NCBI GenBank assembly: GCA_013817375.1
Contig: JACDCV010000006.1
Location: forward strand, 1 to 33,404
Direction: 5' to 3'
Source of the DNA: Sphingomonas sp.
GTDB lineage: Bacteria; Pseudomonadota; Alphaproteobacteria; Sphingomonadales; Sphingomonadaceae
Length of the DNA stretch: 33,404 nt
Shown: positions 10,057 to 19,619 of the stretch, piece after piece
How the letters are laid out: every line of letters begins with the position of its first letter
Position numbering within the stretch: the stretch's first letter is position 1
The notes under the pieces: model-generated
Database searches by the model: none
What the model saw: the letters and a program-made list of their open reading frames with translations, nothing else
Told to the model about the DNA's origin: nothing
Position numbers and translations under genes: made by a program

Positions 10057-10887
10057 CTAGATATAGGGCGGCTTGTCGAAGCCCTTGGGACTCAAGGTGA
10101 AGATCTCGCAACCCTCCTCGGTGATCCCGATCGAATGTTCGAACTGGGCCGATAGCGAGCGGTCGCGGGTGACCGCTGTCCACCCATCGTCGAGCATCTT
10201 CACGTCCAGCCGCCCGATGTTGACCATCGGCTCGATGGTGAAGAACATTCCGGGCTTGAGCTCGGGGCCGGTGCCAGGCTGTCCAGCGTGAATCACTTCC
10301 GGACTGTCGTGGAACAGGCGGCCAAGTCCGTGGCCGCAGAAATCGCGAACGACGCTGTAGCGATGCTTTTCGGCATGGGTCTGGATCGCATTGGAGATGT
10401 CGCCAAGCCGGTTGCCGGGCCGTGCCTGCGCAATCCCGAGCATCAGGCACTCATGGGTGACTTCCACCAGGCGCTGCGCCTTCAGCGGGACATCACCGAC
10501 CGCAAACATGCGACTGGTGTCGCCATGCCAGCCATCGAGGATCGGAGTGACGTCGATGTTGACGATGTCGCCGTCCTTGAGGAGCTTTTCGCCCGGAATG
10601 CCGTGGCACACGACATGGTTGATCGAGGTGCAGCAGCTCCTGGAGTAGCCGCGATAGCCAAGCGTTGCGGGCACGGCGCCGGCATCGACCATCATCCGCT
10701 GGACGATCGCATCGATTTCCTCGGTCGCGACGCCGGGAACGACGTGGGGTGCGAGGGCGTCGAGAATCTGGGCGGCAAGGCGCCCGGCGCGCCGCATGCC
10801 CTCGAAACCGGCCGCTCCGTGGAGCTTGATTATGCCGTTCCTGGCCTCGATCCGGTCATCGGCCGCGACACTGATATATTGAGTCAT
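10057..10887 (-). CDS. map: Type I methionine aminopeptidase
   Basis: GYRGYSRSCCTSINHVVCHGIPGEKLLKDGDIVNIDVTPILDGWHGDTSRMF, FCGHGLGRLFHDSPEV, FTIEPMVNIG. Confidence 0.95.
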   Translation of the reverse strand: MTQYISVAADDRIEARNGIIKLHGAAGFEGMRRAGRLAAQILDALAPHVVPGVATEEIDAIVQRMMVDAGAVPATLGYRGYSRSCCTSINHVVCHGIPGEKLLKDGDIVNIDVTPILDGWHGDTSRMFAVGDVPLKAQRLVEVTHECLMLGIAQARPGNRLGDISNAIQTHAEKHRYSVVRDFCGHGLGRLFHDSPEVIHAGQPGTGPELKPGMFFTIEPMVNIGRLDVKMLDDGWTAVTRDRSLSAQFEHSIGITEEGCEIFTLSPKGFDKPPYI

Positions 10888-10933
10888 TGCGCCTAGATAG
10901 GCATTCGGTGGCTCCGAGTCACCGGAGACGTCA

Positions 10934-11695
10934 GTGCCTGAAAGCCCAAAGACCTGGACCGCCGCGCTCGTGATCATCGGCGACGAGATCCTGTCCGGGC
11001 GGACCGACGACCAGAACATCGCCCAGGTTGCGCGCTGGCTGAACGAACAGGGAATCCGGCTCTGCGAAGTCCGGGTCGTTCCCGATGAGGAGAAAGCGAT
11101 CGTGGTCGCGGTCAATTCGCTTAGGACCAGTCACGATTATGTGTTCACCACCGGCGGGATCGGGCCGACTCACGACGACATCACCGTGGATTCCATCGCG
11201 TCGGCGTTCGAAGTGCCGGTCGTCGTCCATCCTGAAGCGCGGCGGATCCTGGAGGAACATTACAAGGGCCGCTCGCCCGGGCTCACTGAGTCGAGACTCC
11301 GGATGGCGAGGGTGCCGTCGGGCGCCGAACTGATACCCAACCCTTCGTCGGGTGCGCCTGGAGTGAGGATCGGCAATGTCTACATCCTGGCCGGAGTGCC
11401 GAACATCGCCAGGGCAATGCTCCTGGCGCTCGACGGAAAGCTCGAGGGCGGCAGGCCAATGGTTTCGGTGACGGTCCGCGCGCATGCAGCCGAGAGCGAG
11501 GTCGCCGAGCTTCTGAAGGAAGTGCAGGACGAGCATCCGGGAGTCCTGATCGGCAGCTATCCCTTCTACCGCGACGGAGGCTTCGGCGCCGATTTCGTCG
11601 TTCGCTCGGTCGATGCCGATCTGGTTCGGACCTGCGCGGATGCTCTTGCCGAACGGCTAAGAAGCGTCGGGATCGAGCCTGTCGAGCAGGGGTAG
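10934..11695 (+). CDS. CinA-like molybdopterin-binding domain protein
   Basis: TAALVIIGDEILSGRTDDQN, VFTTGGIGPTHDDIT, PNPSSGAPGVRIGNVYILAGVP; GTG start. Confidence 0.88.
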   Translation: MPESPKTWTAALVIIGDEILSGRTDDQNIAQVARWLNEQGIRLCEVRVVPDEEKAIVVAVNSLRTSHDYVFTTGGIGPTHDDITVDSIASAFEVPVVVHPEARRILEEHYKGRSPGLTESRLRMARVPSGAELIPNPSSGAPGVRIGNVYILAGVPNIARAMLLALDGKLEGGRPMVSVTVRAHAAESEVAELLKEVQDEHPGVLIGSYPFYRDGGFGADFVVRSVDADLVRTCADALAERLRSVGIEPVEQG

Positions 11696-11730
11696 GAAAG
11701 CTTCTGCGGCGGCGCTCGCCTGGGCTCGCA

Positions 11731-11837
11731 CGCTCCAGAAGCGACTCATGCCCCCGGCATGTCGGCTGTTCGCCCCTCAGCTTCGATTCGGGCGCTCCAA
11801 AGCTTCGACATGCCCCCGGCATGTCGGCTTTGGAGCG
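11731..11837. repeat. Two related GC-rich palindromic units; the second is a 45-bp dyad (11793-11837) overlapping the tRNA-Gly 3' end
   Basis: cgctccagaagcgactcatgcccccggcatgtcggct (11731-11767) and cgctccaaagcttcgacatgcccccggcatgtcggctttggagcg (11793-11837). Confidence 0.85.
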
Positions 11838-11904
11838 GGTAGCGGGAATCGAACCCGCGCGTTCAGCTTGGGAAGCTGACAGGCTACCACTACATCATAC
11901 CCGC
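11831..11904 (-). tRNA. tRNA-Gly (anticodon CCC), CCA encoded
   Basis: Minus strand GCGGGTATGATGTAGTGGTAGCCTGTCAGCTTCCCAAGCTGAACGCGCGGGTTCGATTCCCGCTACCCGCTCCA; 7-bp acceptor stem, TCAGC/GCTGA anticodon stem. Confidence 0.95.
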
Positions 11905-11989
11905 TCGGGCAGAGGCTGAACTAGGAACTCGCCGGCACAGCGTCAACGCGCTCTTCCGAAGCGGCGCCGGCGCCTTTAGGACGCCTCCC

Positions 11990-12736
11990 ATGGAGGATTT
12001 TGACACACAAGCGGCGCGGGTGGACGCGGCGAACCTCGATCGCAGGCCGTTCCGCTGGTTCGATGTAAGCATGGCCGCGTTCGTCGCGGTCCTGCTGCTG
12101 TCGAACGTCCTCGCGGCAGGCAAGGTCGCGGTGATCCAGCTGCCGCTGGTCGGCGAATGGCCGTTCGGCGCCGGCATTCTCTTCTTCCCTCTGGCCTATG
12201 TGCTCGGCGACATATTGACCGAGGTCTATGGCTACGCCCGGGCCCGGCGCTGCATCTGGGTCGGCACGGTGGCCCTGCTGTTTCTGGCGTTCATGGCCGA
12301 AATAGTGGTGAGGCTTCCGCCATCGCCCGACTGGGGCGGCCAGCAGGCCTATGAGCAGGTGTTCGGCCAGGTATCGCGGATCGTTTTCGCGTCCATCGCC
12401 GGTTTCTGGGCCGGCGAGTTCGTCAACAGCTTCATCATGGCCAAGATGAAAGTCTGGACTCAAGGCCGTCATCTCTGGACCCGCACAATCGGAAGCACGA
12501 TCGCCGGGCAGGGCGTCGACAGCGCCATCTTCTACCCCGCCGCCTTCCTCGGTGCTGCTGGCTGGAGCAACGAGCTTGTCCTGACGGTGACTCTGACCCA
12601 GTGGGTGCTCAAGGTCGCCTGGGAAGTGATCCTGACACCGGTGACCTACGCAGTGGTCGGATTCCTCAAACGCAGCGAAGGTCTCGACGTTTTTGATGAA
12701 AGCACCGACTTCACGCCATTCACCGCGCGGGTCTGA
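11990..12736 (+). CDS. yhhQ: Queuosine precursor transporter (YhhQ family)
   Basis: LLSNVLAAGKV, LFFPLAYVLGDILTEVYGYARARR, GEFVNSFIMAKMK, GQGVDSAIFYPAAF. Confidence 0.92.
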   Translation: MEDFDTQAARVDAANLDRRPFRWFDVSMAAFVAVLLLSNVLAAGKVAVIQLPLVGEWPFGAGILFFPLAYVLGDILTEVYGYARARRCIWVGTVALLFLAFMAEIVVRLPPSPDWGGQQAYEQVFGQVSRIVFASIAGFWAGEFVNSFIMAKMKVWTQGRHLWTRTIGSTIAGQGVDSAIFYPAAFLGAAGWSNELVLTVTLTQWVLKVAWEVILTPVTYAVVGFLKRSEGLDVFDESTDFTPFTARV

Positions 12737-12806
12737 ACGAAGCGGATTGAGCTTCTAGCGATAATGCTTCACTCTGCATGTGTAACTTGCGGGGGCGCCA
12801 GAGCTG

Positions 12807-13133
12807 ATGAACCGAGACCTGGACGGCGGCTTCGACAAGCCCGGCGCTCAAGCGCCCCGCCGAAGCCCGCGTGTCAGCATCGCCGCGATGGTGAAGCTTC
12901 GGCGGCGCGGCCATCACAATTTTACCGTCCAGGTGTTCGATTTCTCGCGAGAGGGTTGCAAGCTCGAGTTCCTCGAGCGCCCGCAGCTCGACGAAACCGT
13001 CTGGGTGAAGTTCGAAGGTCTCGAGCTGCTCGAGTCTACAGTCTGCTGGGTCGAGAATAATCTTGCGGGGATCGAGTTCGCTCGCCCGATCCACGCGGCG
13101 GTTTTCGAGAGGCTCGTCGGTACGCTTCGCTAG
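12807..13133 (+). CDS. PilZ domain protein
   Basis: RRSPR and DFSREGCKL match the PilZ RxxxR and (D/N)xSxxG motifs. Confidence 0.8.
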   Translation: MNRDLDGGFDKPGAQAPRRSPRVSIAAMVKLRRRGHHNFTVQVFDFSREGCKLEFLERPQLDETVWVKFEGLELLESTVCWVENNLAGIEFARPIHAAVFERLVGTLR

Positions 13134-14317
13134 ACGGGCGCTGGAGTCGAATCCGGATAGCCGCCAAGCGCCGCGGCCAAATCGGCGATGAGGTCGTCAG
13201 GATCCTCGAGCCCGATGTGGAGTCGGACGAGCGGCCCCGCGCCCTTGAACCGTGTTGCAGTTCTGAGCGGTTCGGCAGGAACCGCCAGGCTTTCGAAGCC
13301 TCCCCAGCTATAACCGATACCGAACAGCTCCAGAGCGTCGACCAGCGCGTCACGGGCGGCTTCGTCACCGCCGTTCAGCGCGATGGAAAACAGGCCCGTC
13401 GAACCGCTGAAGTCGCGCTTCCACAGATGGTGGCCAGGACAGGTTTCGAACGCCGGATGAAGCACCCGCGCCACCTGGGGCTGCCCTTGGAGCCAGGTCG
13501 CCACGGCCAAAGCGTTTTCCTGGTGCCGCTGCAGGCGCACTCCGAGTGTCCTCAGGCCGCGGGCGGCGAGATAGCAATCGTCGGGGCTGACGAACTGGCC
13601 GAAATGGGAGCTCGTCCGGTGAAGCTGCTCCCAGCAGCGCTCCGCTGCGGTGACCGAGCCAAGCATGACGTCGGAATGGCCGGCGACATATTTGGTGCAA
13701 GCGAGGATGGCCAGGTCGACGCCTTGCTCGAGCGCGCGGAAGTAGAGCGGGGTGGCCCAGGTATTGTCGAGCAATGTCGCGATCCCGCGTTGCCTCGCCA
13801 TTGCGCAGATTGCCGGCACGTCCTGGACTTCGAACGTCAGCGAACCGGGGCTTTCCATGAAGATCGCCCGAGTGTTGGGGGTGAGCAGCGCCTCCAGCTC
13901 GGCGGCAGTCGCCAGCGGATCATAATATAGGGTCGTGATTCCGAGGCGCTTCAGCTCCCGGTCGCAGAATGTGCGCGTGGGGGTATAGGCGCTATCGACC
14001 ATCAGCAGCTCGTCGCCGGGCTCAAGAACGCTCAACAGCGCCATTGCAACGGCAGCCGAACCGGACGGGAAAAGGACGGTGCCGGCAGCGCCGGGCTCAA
14101 GCTCCGACAGTGCTTCGGCAAGCGACCATTGCGTAGGTGTTCCGTGGCGTCCGTAGGAAAGGCGGCCATGCTTTGGAGGATAGGCCTCCCGAAGACCGGA
14201 GACGCTGTCGAACAGCACCGTCGAAGTTCGCGAAACCGGCACGTTCACCATTCCGCCCAGCCAGTCCTTGCGCCGGCCGCCGGTGACGATCCTGGTATCG
14301 GGTTTCTTGTCGCTCAC
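13130..14317 (-). CDS. metC: PLP-dependent cystathionine beta-lyase
   Basis: SYGRHGTPTQWSLAEALSELE, LLDNTWATPLYFRALEQGVDLAILACTKYVAGHSDVMLG (PLP lysine region). Confidence 0.92.
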   Translation of the reverse strand: MSDKKPDTRIVTGGRRKDWLGGMVNVPVSRTSTVLFDSVSGLREAYPPKHGRLSYGRHGTPTQWSLAEALSELEPGAAGTVLFPSGSAAVAMALLSVLEPGDELLMVDSAYTPTRTFCDRELKRLGITTLYYDPLATAAELEALLTPNTRAIFMESPGSLTFEVQDVPAICAMARQRGIATLLDNTWATPLYFRALEQGVDLAILACTKYVAGHSDVMLGSVTAAERCWEQLHRTSSHFGQFVSPDDCYLAARGLRTLGVRLQRHQENALAVATWLQGQPQVARVLHPAFETCPGHHLWKRDFSGSTGLFSIALNGGDEAARDALVDALELFGIGYSWGGFESLAVPAEPLRTATRFKGAGPLVRLHIGLEDPDDLIADLAAALGGYPDSTPAPV

Positions 14318-14412
14318 GTGCCAGGACTAGCGCAAAGCGTGCGGCGCGGGGAAGGAGGCTGTGACGAAATGGCGAGCAAGGCGCTCGACCGGGCCGAGGC
14401 GTTGATCCGACG

Positions 14413-14447
14413 AAAAAGGCGGCCCGGAAGACCCGGACCGCCTTTTA
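14413..14447 (-). terminator. Rho-independent terminator downstream of rpsI
   Basis: Inverted repeat aaaaaggcggcccgg / ccggaccgcctttt; U-run on minus-strand transcript. Confidence 0.85.
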
Positions 14448-14468
14448 CAATGACGACGTTGGGAAGGC

Positions 14469-15008
14469 TTAGCGCTTCGAGAACTGGAAGCTCTTGCGGG
14501 CCTTGGCGCGGCCGTACTTCTTGCGCTCGACGACGCGCGGGTCGCGGGTCAGGAAGCCGGCCTGCTTGATGGTTGAGCGAAGCGCCGGCTCGTAGCGGGT
14601 CAGCGCCTGGCTGATGCCGTGCTTCACAGCGCCCGCCTGGCCGGAAAGGCCGCCGCCCTTGACCGTCGCGATGATGTCATACTGTCCGCGACGATCGACG
14701 ATGTCGAACGGCTGGTTGATCACCAGGCGAAGCGTGGGTCGTGCGAAATAGACCTCCTGCTCGCGGCCGTTGACGGTGATCTTGCCCGAGCCCGGCTTCA
14801 GCCAAACGCGAGCGATCGCGTCCTTGCGGCGGCCGGTCGCGTAAGCGCGTCCAAATTTGTCGAGCTGCTGCTCGCGAAGCGGGGCTTCTTCGGGCGGCGG
14901 CGGAGCGGCTTCTGCGGGAGCTTCGGCTTCGGCTGTCTCTGCGGGGGCAGCCGGCGCCTCCTCCTTGGTCAGCTCGGCGAGATCGGAAAGGCTTTTCTTG
15001 TCGGCCAT
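14469..15008 (-). CDS. rpsI: 30S ribosomal protein S9 with acidic Ala/Glu/Pro-rich N-terminal extension
   Basis: [27 protein letters not shown] ... [20 protein letters not shown]. Confidence 0.97.
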   Translation of the reverse strand: MADKKSLSDLAELTKEEAPAAPAETAEAEAPAEAAPPPPEEAPLREQQLDKFGRAYATGRRKDAIARVWLKPGSGKITVNGREQEVYFARPTLRLVINQPFDIVDRRGQYDIIATVKGGGLSGQAGAVKHGISQALTRYEPALRSTIKQAGFLTRDPRVVERKKYGRAKARKSFQFSKR

Positions 15009-15488
15009 TTAGGCACCCACCTTGTTCTTGCGGTTCATCGACGCGACGTCGAGGACTTGCGGATTCTGGCCGCCGTGCGGGTGCTCGGTGCCGTTGTAGA
15101 GGTGAAGGGCGCGCATCTGCTGCCGTCCGAGCGGTCCACGCGGGATCATCCGCTCGACCGCTTTTTCAATCACTCGCTCCGGGAATCGTCCCTCGAGCAC
15201 TTTGCCCGCGGTGATCTCCTTCAGCCCGCCCGGATAACCGGTGTGCTTGTAGTAGATCTTCTGGGCAAGCTTGCGTCCGGTGAACCGCACCTTGTCGGCG
15301 TTGATGACGACGACATGATCGCCGCAATCGACGTGCGGAGTGTAAGTGACCTTGTGCTTGCCGCGAAGCAGGTTGGCGATGATCGTCGCGACCCGGCCGA
15401 CGACGAGGCCCTCGGCGTCGATCAGCTGCCATTTCTTCTCGACCTCGGCCGGCTTTACGGACCGGGTCGTCTTCATCAGCGCCTTCAT
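15009..15488 (-). CDS. rplM: 50S ribosomal protein L13
   Basis: [56 protein letters not shown]. Confidence 0.97.
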   Translation of the reverse strand: MKALMKTTRSVKPAEVEKKWQLIDAEGLVVGRVATIIANLLRGKHKVTYTPHVDCGDHVVVINADKVRFTGRKLAQKIYYKHTGYPGGLKEITAGKVLEGRFPERVIEKAVERMIPRGPLGRQQMRALHLYNGTEHPHGGQNPQVLDVASMNRKNKVGA

Positions 15489-15497
15489 GGCGTTGAA

Positions 15498-15551
15498 CCT
15501 TTCGTTGAGAATGCGAAAGGCGACGCCTGGCCCTGAAGCCGGAGCGTCGCC
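15498..15551 (-). promoter_or_regulatory. Two-hairpin 5' leader of rplM-rpsI (candidate)
   Basis: cctttcg-N9-cgaaagg (15498-15520) and ggcgacgcctggc-N6-gccgg-a-gcgtcgcc (15519-15551); they share 2 bases. Confidence 0.5.
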
Positions 15552-15630
15552 GCTGCCGCGCTATTTGCCGGGAGCAGCAGGAAAGTCAAGAAAACACAGC
15601 GTTTGCTGACGGGTATCTAACTACCGGGCC

Positions 15631-18126
15631 TTACAGATCGCGCAACGCGGCGGCTGGGCGGACGGAAAGCAGGGGTAGCGAAGCGGCAAGCGCTATGCCG
15701 ATCGTCAGCGTTGCGCCCGCTCCGAGCGTCGCCAGCACCACCGCCCAGTCCGGCCTCCAGCCGAACTCGAAAAGCTGGACGACGACATACCAGGCGCCCG
15801 CAAGGCCGAGCACCAGCGACAGCGATGCGACCAAAACCGAGATCAGCCCATATTCCAGCGCCTGGACGAAGAGGATCTGGAGGCGCGTTGCGCCAAGCGT
15901 CTTCAAGATGATGCTGTCATAGGTTTGTGCCTCCCGCGATGCGGCGAGCGCGCCGATCAGGACCGCTATGCCCGCCGCGATGGCGACCGAGGCAGCAAGC
16001 AGGATGGCCGCAGCCATCTGGTTGAGGATTGTCCCCACCTGGTCGATGATTTCCCCGACATCGACCACCGATGCGGAAGGAAAGGCCGCCAGGACCGAGC
16101 GCGTAATGGCGCGGCCGCCCGCAACGTCGGTAATCACCGTGGCGGCAAGGTTGTGCGGCGCCGATTCAAGCGCGGAGGGCGAGAATACCAGGATATAGTT
16201 AAACCCCATCGTCTCCCATTCGATCGTTCGGAGCGAGGCGATGCGGGCCTCGATCTCGCGCCCAAGAATGCTGGTGGTCAGCATATCGCCGACCTTCAAG
16301 CCGAGCACATCGGCGGCTTCGGCATCGAGCGACACGAGCGGCGGTCCGCGATAGTCGCTCGGCCACCAGGAGCCGGCGGTGATCGTGCTGCCCTCGGGAA
16401 GGGTCGGCGAATAGGTCACGCCGCGCTCCCCGAACAGGAAGCGGTGTTGGTCCCGCTGCTTCTGGCTCGGCGGCTGCCCGCGCACCTCGGTGACGGTGCC
16501 CCGGAGCGTTGGCACGATGTTGATCGCGGCTCCAGGCGCGGCCTGCTCGACCATCGCTTCGAAGCGCCCGCGGTCTTCGGCGGGAATGTCGAGGACGAAT
16601 TGGTCCGGCGCCCGCTCGGGGACCGTCTGCGCGATTTCGGCCGAGATGCTGGTCTGGATCGCGGCCAGCGTCACGAACAGCGTTAGCGCGAGGCCGAGCG
16701 CGACAACCAATGCGACCGTCGGCGATCCGGGCCGGTGCAGCGCTGTAATTGCCAACCGCAACAAGGGCCGCTTCGGGCGCGGGGCCGCACGCGCAAGCTT
16801 CCGGACCGCCCAACCGACCAGCGCCAGAAGGAGGATCACCGCCGAAGCCGAGCCGAGGACGCCTGCCGAAAACACCGGCTGATCCGACGTTCCGATCGCC
16901 AGAGCGACGACCAGAGCTATTGCTACCGCGGCCGCAAGCAAGGTGCGGCGGTCGAGCCGCCGGCCTTCGCCCACGTCCTGCCGGAACAAGGTCGCGACCG
17001 GAAGCAGCCGCGCTCGCGACAGTGGCGGAAGAACGAAGATGAAGGCGATCAGCAGCCCGTATGCGGCACTGAGCAGGAGCGGTGCCCAATGCAGGGACAG
17101 GCCTGGCTTCACCGGCAGAAGATCGCCTGCCGCCGTGATTGCGGCCGGAGGCAGCAGGGCCCCGACAGCGAGCCCAGCGGCGATCGCGGCCATTGTGACG
17201 AGCCCGATCTGAACGAAGTAGATGCGCGCGATGTCCGAAGAGGTGGCGCCGAGCGCCTTCATCGTTGCGATCGAGGGCCGTTTGCGCCGCAAATAGGAGC
17301 TGACGCCATTGCTGACGCCAATCCCGGCGATGATGAGTGCGGCGAGCCCGGTCAGCGTCAGGAATTGTCCCATTCGCTCGAAAAAGCGGTTGGCGCCGGG
17401 CGCGGCGCGGTCGCGGTCGCGAAATTCCCAGCTCGAGCCCGGAAATTGCGTCCGCAGATCCCTGACCACGGACTCGGGCGATTGGCCCGGCGGCAAGCGC
17501 AACCGATATTTGGTGACGTAAAGACTGCCGGGCTGGACCAGGCCGGTCCGCTCGAGGCCCGGCAAGGAGATGATTGCCACCGGTCCGAGGGTAAATCCCT
17601 CCCCGACGCGGTCGGGCTCGTCGGAAATTATCCCCGCCACACGAAAGTCGGCCTCGCCGTAGCGAATCCTGGCGCCTTCAGAGACCCCAAGCCGCTCAGC
17701 AAGCGCCGTGGCGATGAGGACATCCCCCGGCGGCGGGGCCTTTGCCGGCCGGCCCGCCACGGTCAGCGTGCCATAGAGCGGATAGGCCGAGTCCACGCCC
17801 TTCAATTCCGTCAGGACCGCAGCGCCGCCATCTGGCCGGCGCGCCATTGCCCGCATCCTGATCGTTTCGCTGATCGCACCCGCGGACCGCATCGCAGCGG
17901 CTTCCTCGGGCGAGGCGCGCCGCTGGCTCATGCTGACCTGGACATCCCCGCCGAGCAGGATTTGGCCGCGGCTCGCAAGCTCCGAGGTGATGGCCGCCGT
18001 CAGGCTGCCGATCGCTGCGAGGGTAGCGACACCAAGGAAAATGCAGAGGAACAGAAGCCGAAGGCCGCGCAGGCTTCGATTGAGGTCGCGCCGCGCGATC
18101 GACGCGGCAAATCGCCACCTGCTCAC
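15631..18126 (-). CDS. ABC transporter permease, FtsX-like (YbbP-like)
   Basis: RRDLNRSLRGLRLLFLCIFLGVATLAAIGSLTAAI; FtsX-like TM segments; GTG start at 18126 overlaps the ATPase stop. Confidence 0.88.
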   Translation of the reverse strand: MSRWRFAASIARRDLNRSLRGLRLLFLCIFLGVATLAAIGSLTAAITSELASRGQILLGGDVQVSMSQRRASPEEAAAMRSAGAISETIRMRAMARRPDGGAAVLTELKGVDSAYPLYGTLTVAGRPAKAPPPGDVLIATALAERLGVSEGARIRYGEADFRVAGIISDEPDRVGEGFTLGPVAIISLPGLERTGLVQPGSLYVTKYRLRLPPGQSPESVVRDLRTQFPGSSWEFRDRDRAAPGANRFFERMGQFLTLTGLAALIIAGIGVSNGVSSYLRRKRPSIATMKALGATSSDIARIYFVQIGLVTMAAIAAGLAVGALLPPAAITAAGDLLPVKPGLSLHWAPLLLSAAYGLLIAFIFVLPPLSRARLLPVATLFRQDVGEGRRLDRRTLLAAAVAIALVVALAIGTSDQPVFSAGVLGSASAVILLLALVGWAVRKLARAAPRPKRPLLRLAITALHRPGSPTVALVVALGLALTLFVTLAAIQTSISAEIAQTVPERAPDQFVLDIPAEDRGRFEAMVEQAAPGAAINIVPTLRGTVTEVRGQPPSQKQRDQHRFLFGERGVTYSPTLPEGSTITAGSWWPSDYRGPPLVSLDAEAADVLGLKVGDMLTTSILGREIEARIASLRTIEWETMGFNYILVFSPSALESAPHNLAATVITDVAGGRAITRSVLAAFPSASVVDVGEIIDQVGTILNQMAAAILLAASVAIAAGIAVLIGALAASREAQTYDSIILKTLGATRLQILFVQALEYGLISVLVASLSLVLGLAGAWYVVVQLFEFGWRPDWAVVLATLGAGATLTIGIALAASLPLLSVRPAAALRDL

Positions 18127-18842
18127 GCTGCGCGGTCGGCGACGATCTGGCCGTCCTGCATTTCGATGATCCGGTTGCACCTGGACGCCAGCGACGGGTC
18201 GTGAGTAATGATGACAAGGGTGGCGTCGCTTGCCGCCCGGCAATCGAACAGCAAGTCGATGATCCCGCCGCCGGTTTCGCCGTCGAGATTGCCGGTCGGT
18301 TCGTCGGCAAAAAGAATCTGTGGACGCGGTGCAACGGCTCTTGCGATCGCGACCCGCTGCTGCTCGCCGCCGGAGAGTTGCGCGGGATAATGATCGAGAC
18401 GATGGCCAAGGCCGACCGCCTGGAGTTGATCGCGGGCCGTTTCGAACGCGTCCGGCGCTCCGGCAAGCTCCAGCGGCACCGCGACATTCTCCAGAGCGGT
18501 CATTGTCGGCAGCAGGTGAAAGGCCTGGAGCACGATGCCCACGCGCCCCCTTCGGGCACGGGCGAGCTCGTCTTCGTCCAGCGATCCATAGCTGGTTCCG
18601 CCGACCCGGATTTCACCCGAGGTGGCTCGCTCCAGTCCCGAAAGGAGCGCCATCAGCGAAGATTTGCCCGAACCCGACGGGCCCAGGATCGCGACGCTTT
18701 CGCCCCGCGCGATGTCGAGATCGATGCCCCGCAACACGTCGGTCCTGGCGTGGCCGGTGCCAAAGGAGAGGGTGACATCGCGCGAGCTGATCACGATATC
18801 CAATGCTGTTTCGGCGCGCGTCAAAGAAAGTCCCCAGCCCAT
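18123..18842 (-). CDS. ABC transporter ATP-binding protein (YbbA/LolD-like)
   Basis: [18 protein letters not shown] (Walker A), [14 protein letters not shown] (signature), [12 protein letters not shown] (Walker B); start ATG 18842 or a downstream GTG near 18797. Confidence 0.92.
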   Translation of the reverse strand: MGWGLSLTRAETALDIVISSRDVTLSFGTGHARTDVLRGIDLDIARGESVAILGPSGSGKSSLMALLSGLERATSGEIRVGGTSYGSLDEDELARARRGRVGIVLQAFHLLPTMTALENVAVPLELAGAPDAFETARDQLQAVGLGHRLDHYPAQLSGGEQQRVAIARAVAPRPQILFADEPTGNLDGETGGGIIDLLFDCRAASDATLVIITHDPSLASRCNRIIEMQDGQIVADRAA

Positions 18843-19569
18843 GATCAAGAAGTTGCGATATGTGGCTGCGCTGGCTGCAGCGCAATTGGCAGCCTGTACG
18901 GCGGAGCCTGCGCGGGAGTCGCAGGGTGACGCGACGGCCGTCAATGGCTCGGGGACTTCGGCGCCCGCCGCGACTTCGGCGCAGGAGCCGCGGGCGCAGG
19001 AGCGGCTGGTGCTGGCCTTCGGCGACAGCTTGTACGCGGGCTATGGGCTCGACCGCTCGCAGGCGCTTCCGGCGGTTCTGGAACGCGAGCTCGAAGAGCG
19101 CGGAATCCCGGCAAATGTCGTGAATGCCGGAGCTTCGGGCGACACGACCGCAGGCGGGCTGCGGCGATTGGCTTTCACGCTCGACGGGCTGGAGCGGACG
19201 CCGGACCTGGTGATCGTCGGCCTTGGAGCCAATGACTTTCTTCGCGGCGTGGATCCGGCGGAGACCCGGCGTAACATGGATGCGATTCTTGAAGAGCTGA
19301 AGCGCCGCGGCATTCCGGTGGTGCTGACTGGCATGATGGCGCCTCGCAACCTCGACAGGTCGTATATCAGGAGCTTCGAGAGCATCTATCCCGAGCTTGC
19401 GAGCAAATATGGAGCGCAGCTCGACCCGTTCCTTCTCGAAGGCGTCATCACTCGACCCGATTTGCTTCTGGACGACGGGATGCATCCCAACGCCAAAGGC
19501 GTCGAAACGATGGCCGAGCGGCTCGCCCCGAAGGTAGCGCAGGCACTGGCGGTGCCTGCAAAGTCGTGA
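18841..19569 (+). CDS. tesA: Arylesterase / SGNH hydrolase (TesA-like), lipoprotein signal
   Basis: [68 protein letters not shown]. Confidence 0.92.
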   Translation: MIKKLRYVAALAAAQLAACTAEPARESQGDATAVNGSGTSAPAATSAQEPRAQERLVLAFGDSLYAGYGLDRSQALPAVLERELEERGIPANVVNAGASGDTTAGGLRRLAFTLDGLERTPDLVIVGLGANDFLRGVDPAETRRNMDAILEELKRRGIPVVLTGMMAPRNLDRSYIRSFESIYPELASKYGAQLDPFLLEGVITRPDLLLDDGMHPNAKGVETMAERLAPKVAQALAVPAKS

Positions 19570-19619
19570 ACTTGAGCCTTGCTTGCGGGTTCTCCAGGGG
19601 GAAGACCTGAAAGGCGGGA

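Noticed and set aside
8795-10060. 421-aa plus-strand ORF
   Set aside because: Antisense to the DUF885 gene, which has clear family motifs
11731-11904. tRNA-Gly repeats as an integrative-element attachment site
   Set aside because: The shared tRNA 3' sequence is only about 7 bp and there is no integrase or foreign cargo nearby
14469-15008. Acidic Ala/Glu/Pro-rich N-terminal extension of S9 as a novel fusion
   Set aside because: Low-complexity S9 extensions are, to my knowledge, common in related alphaproteobacteria; not unusual enough without a survey
16735-18204. 489-aa plus-strand ORF
   Set aside because: Antisense to the ABC permease; composition typical of a high-GC shadow frame
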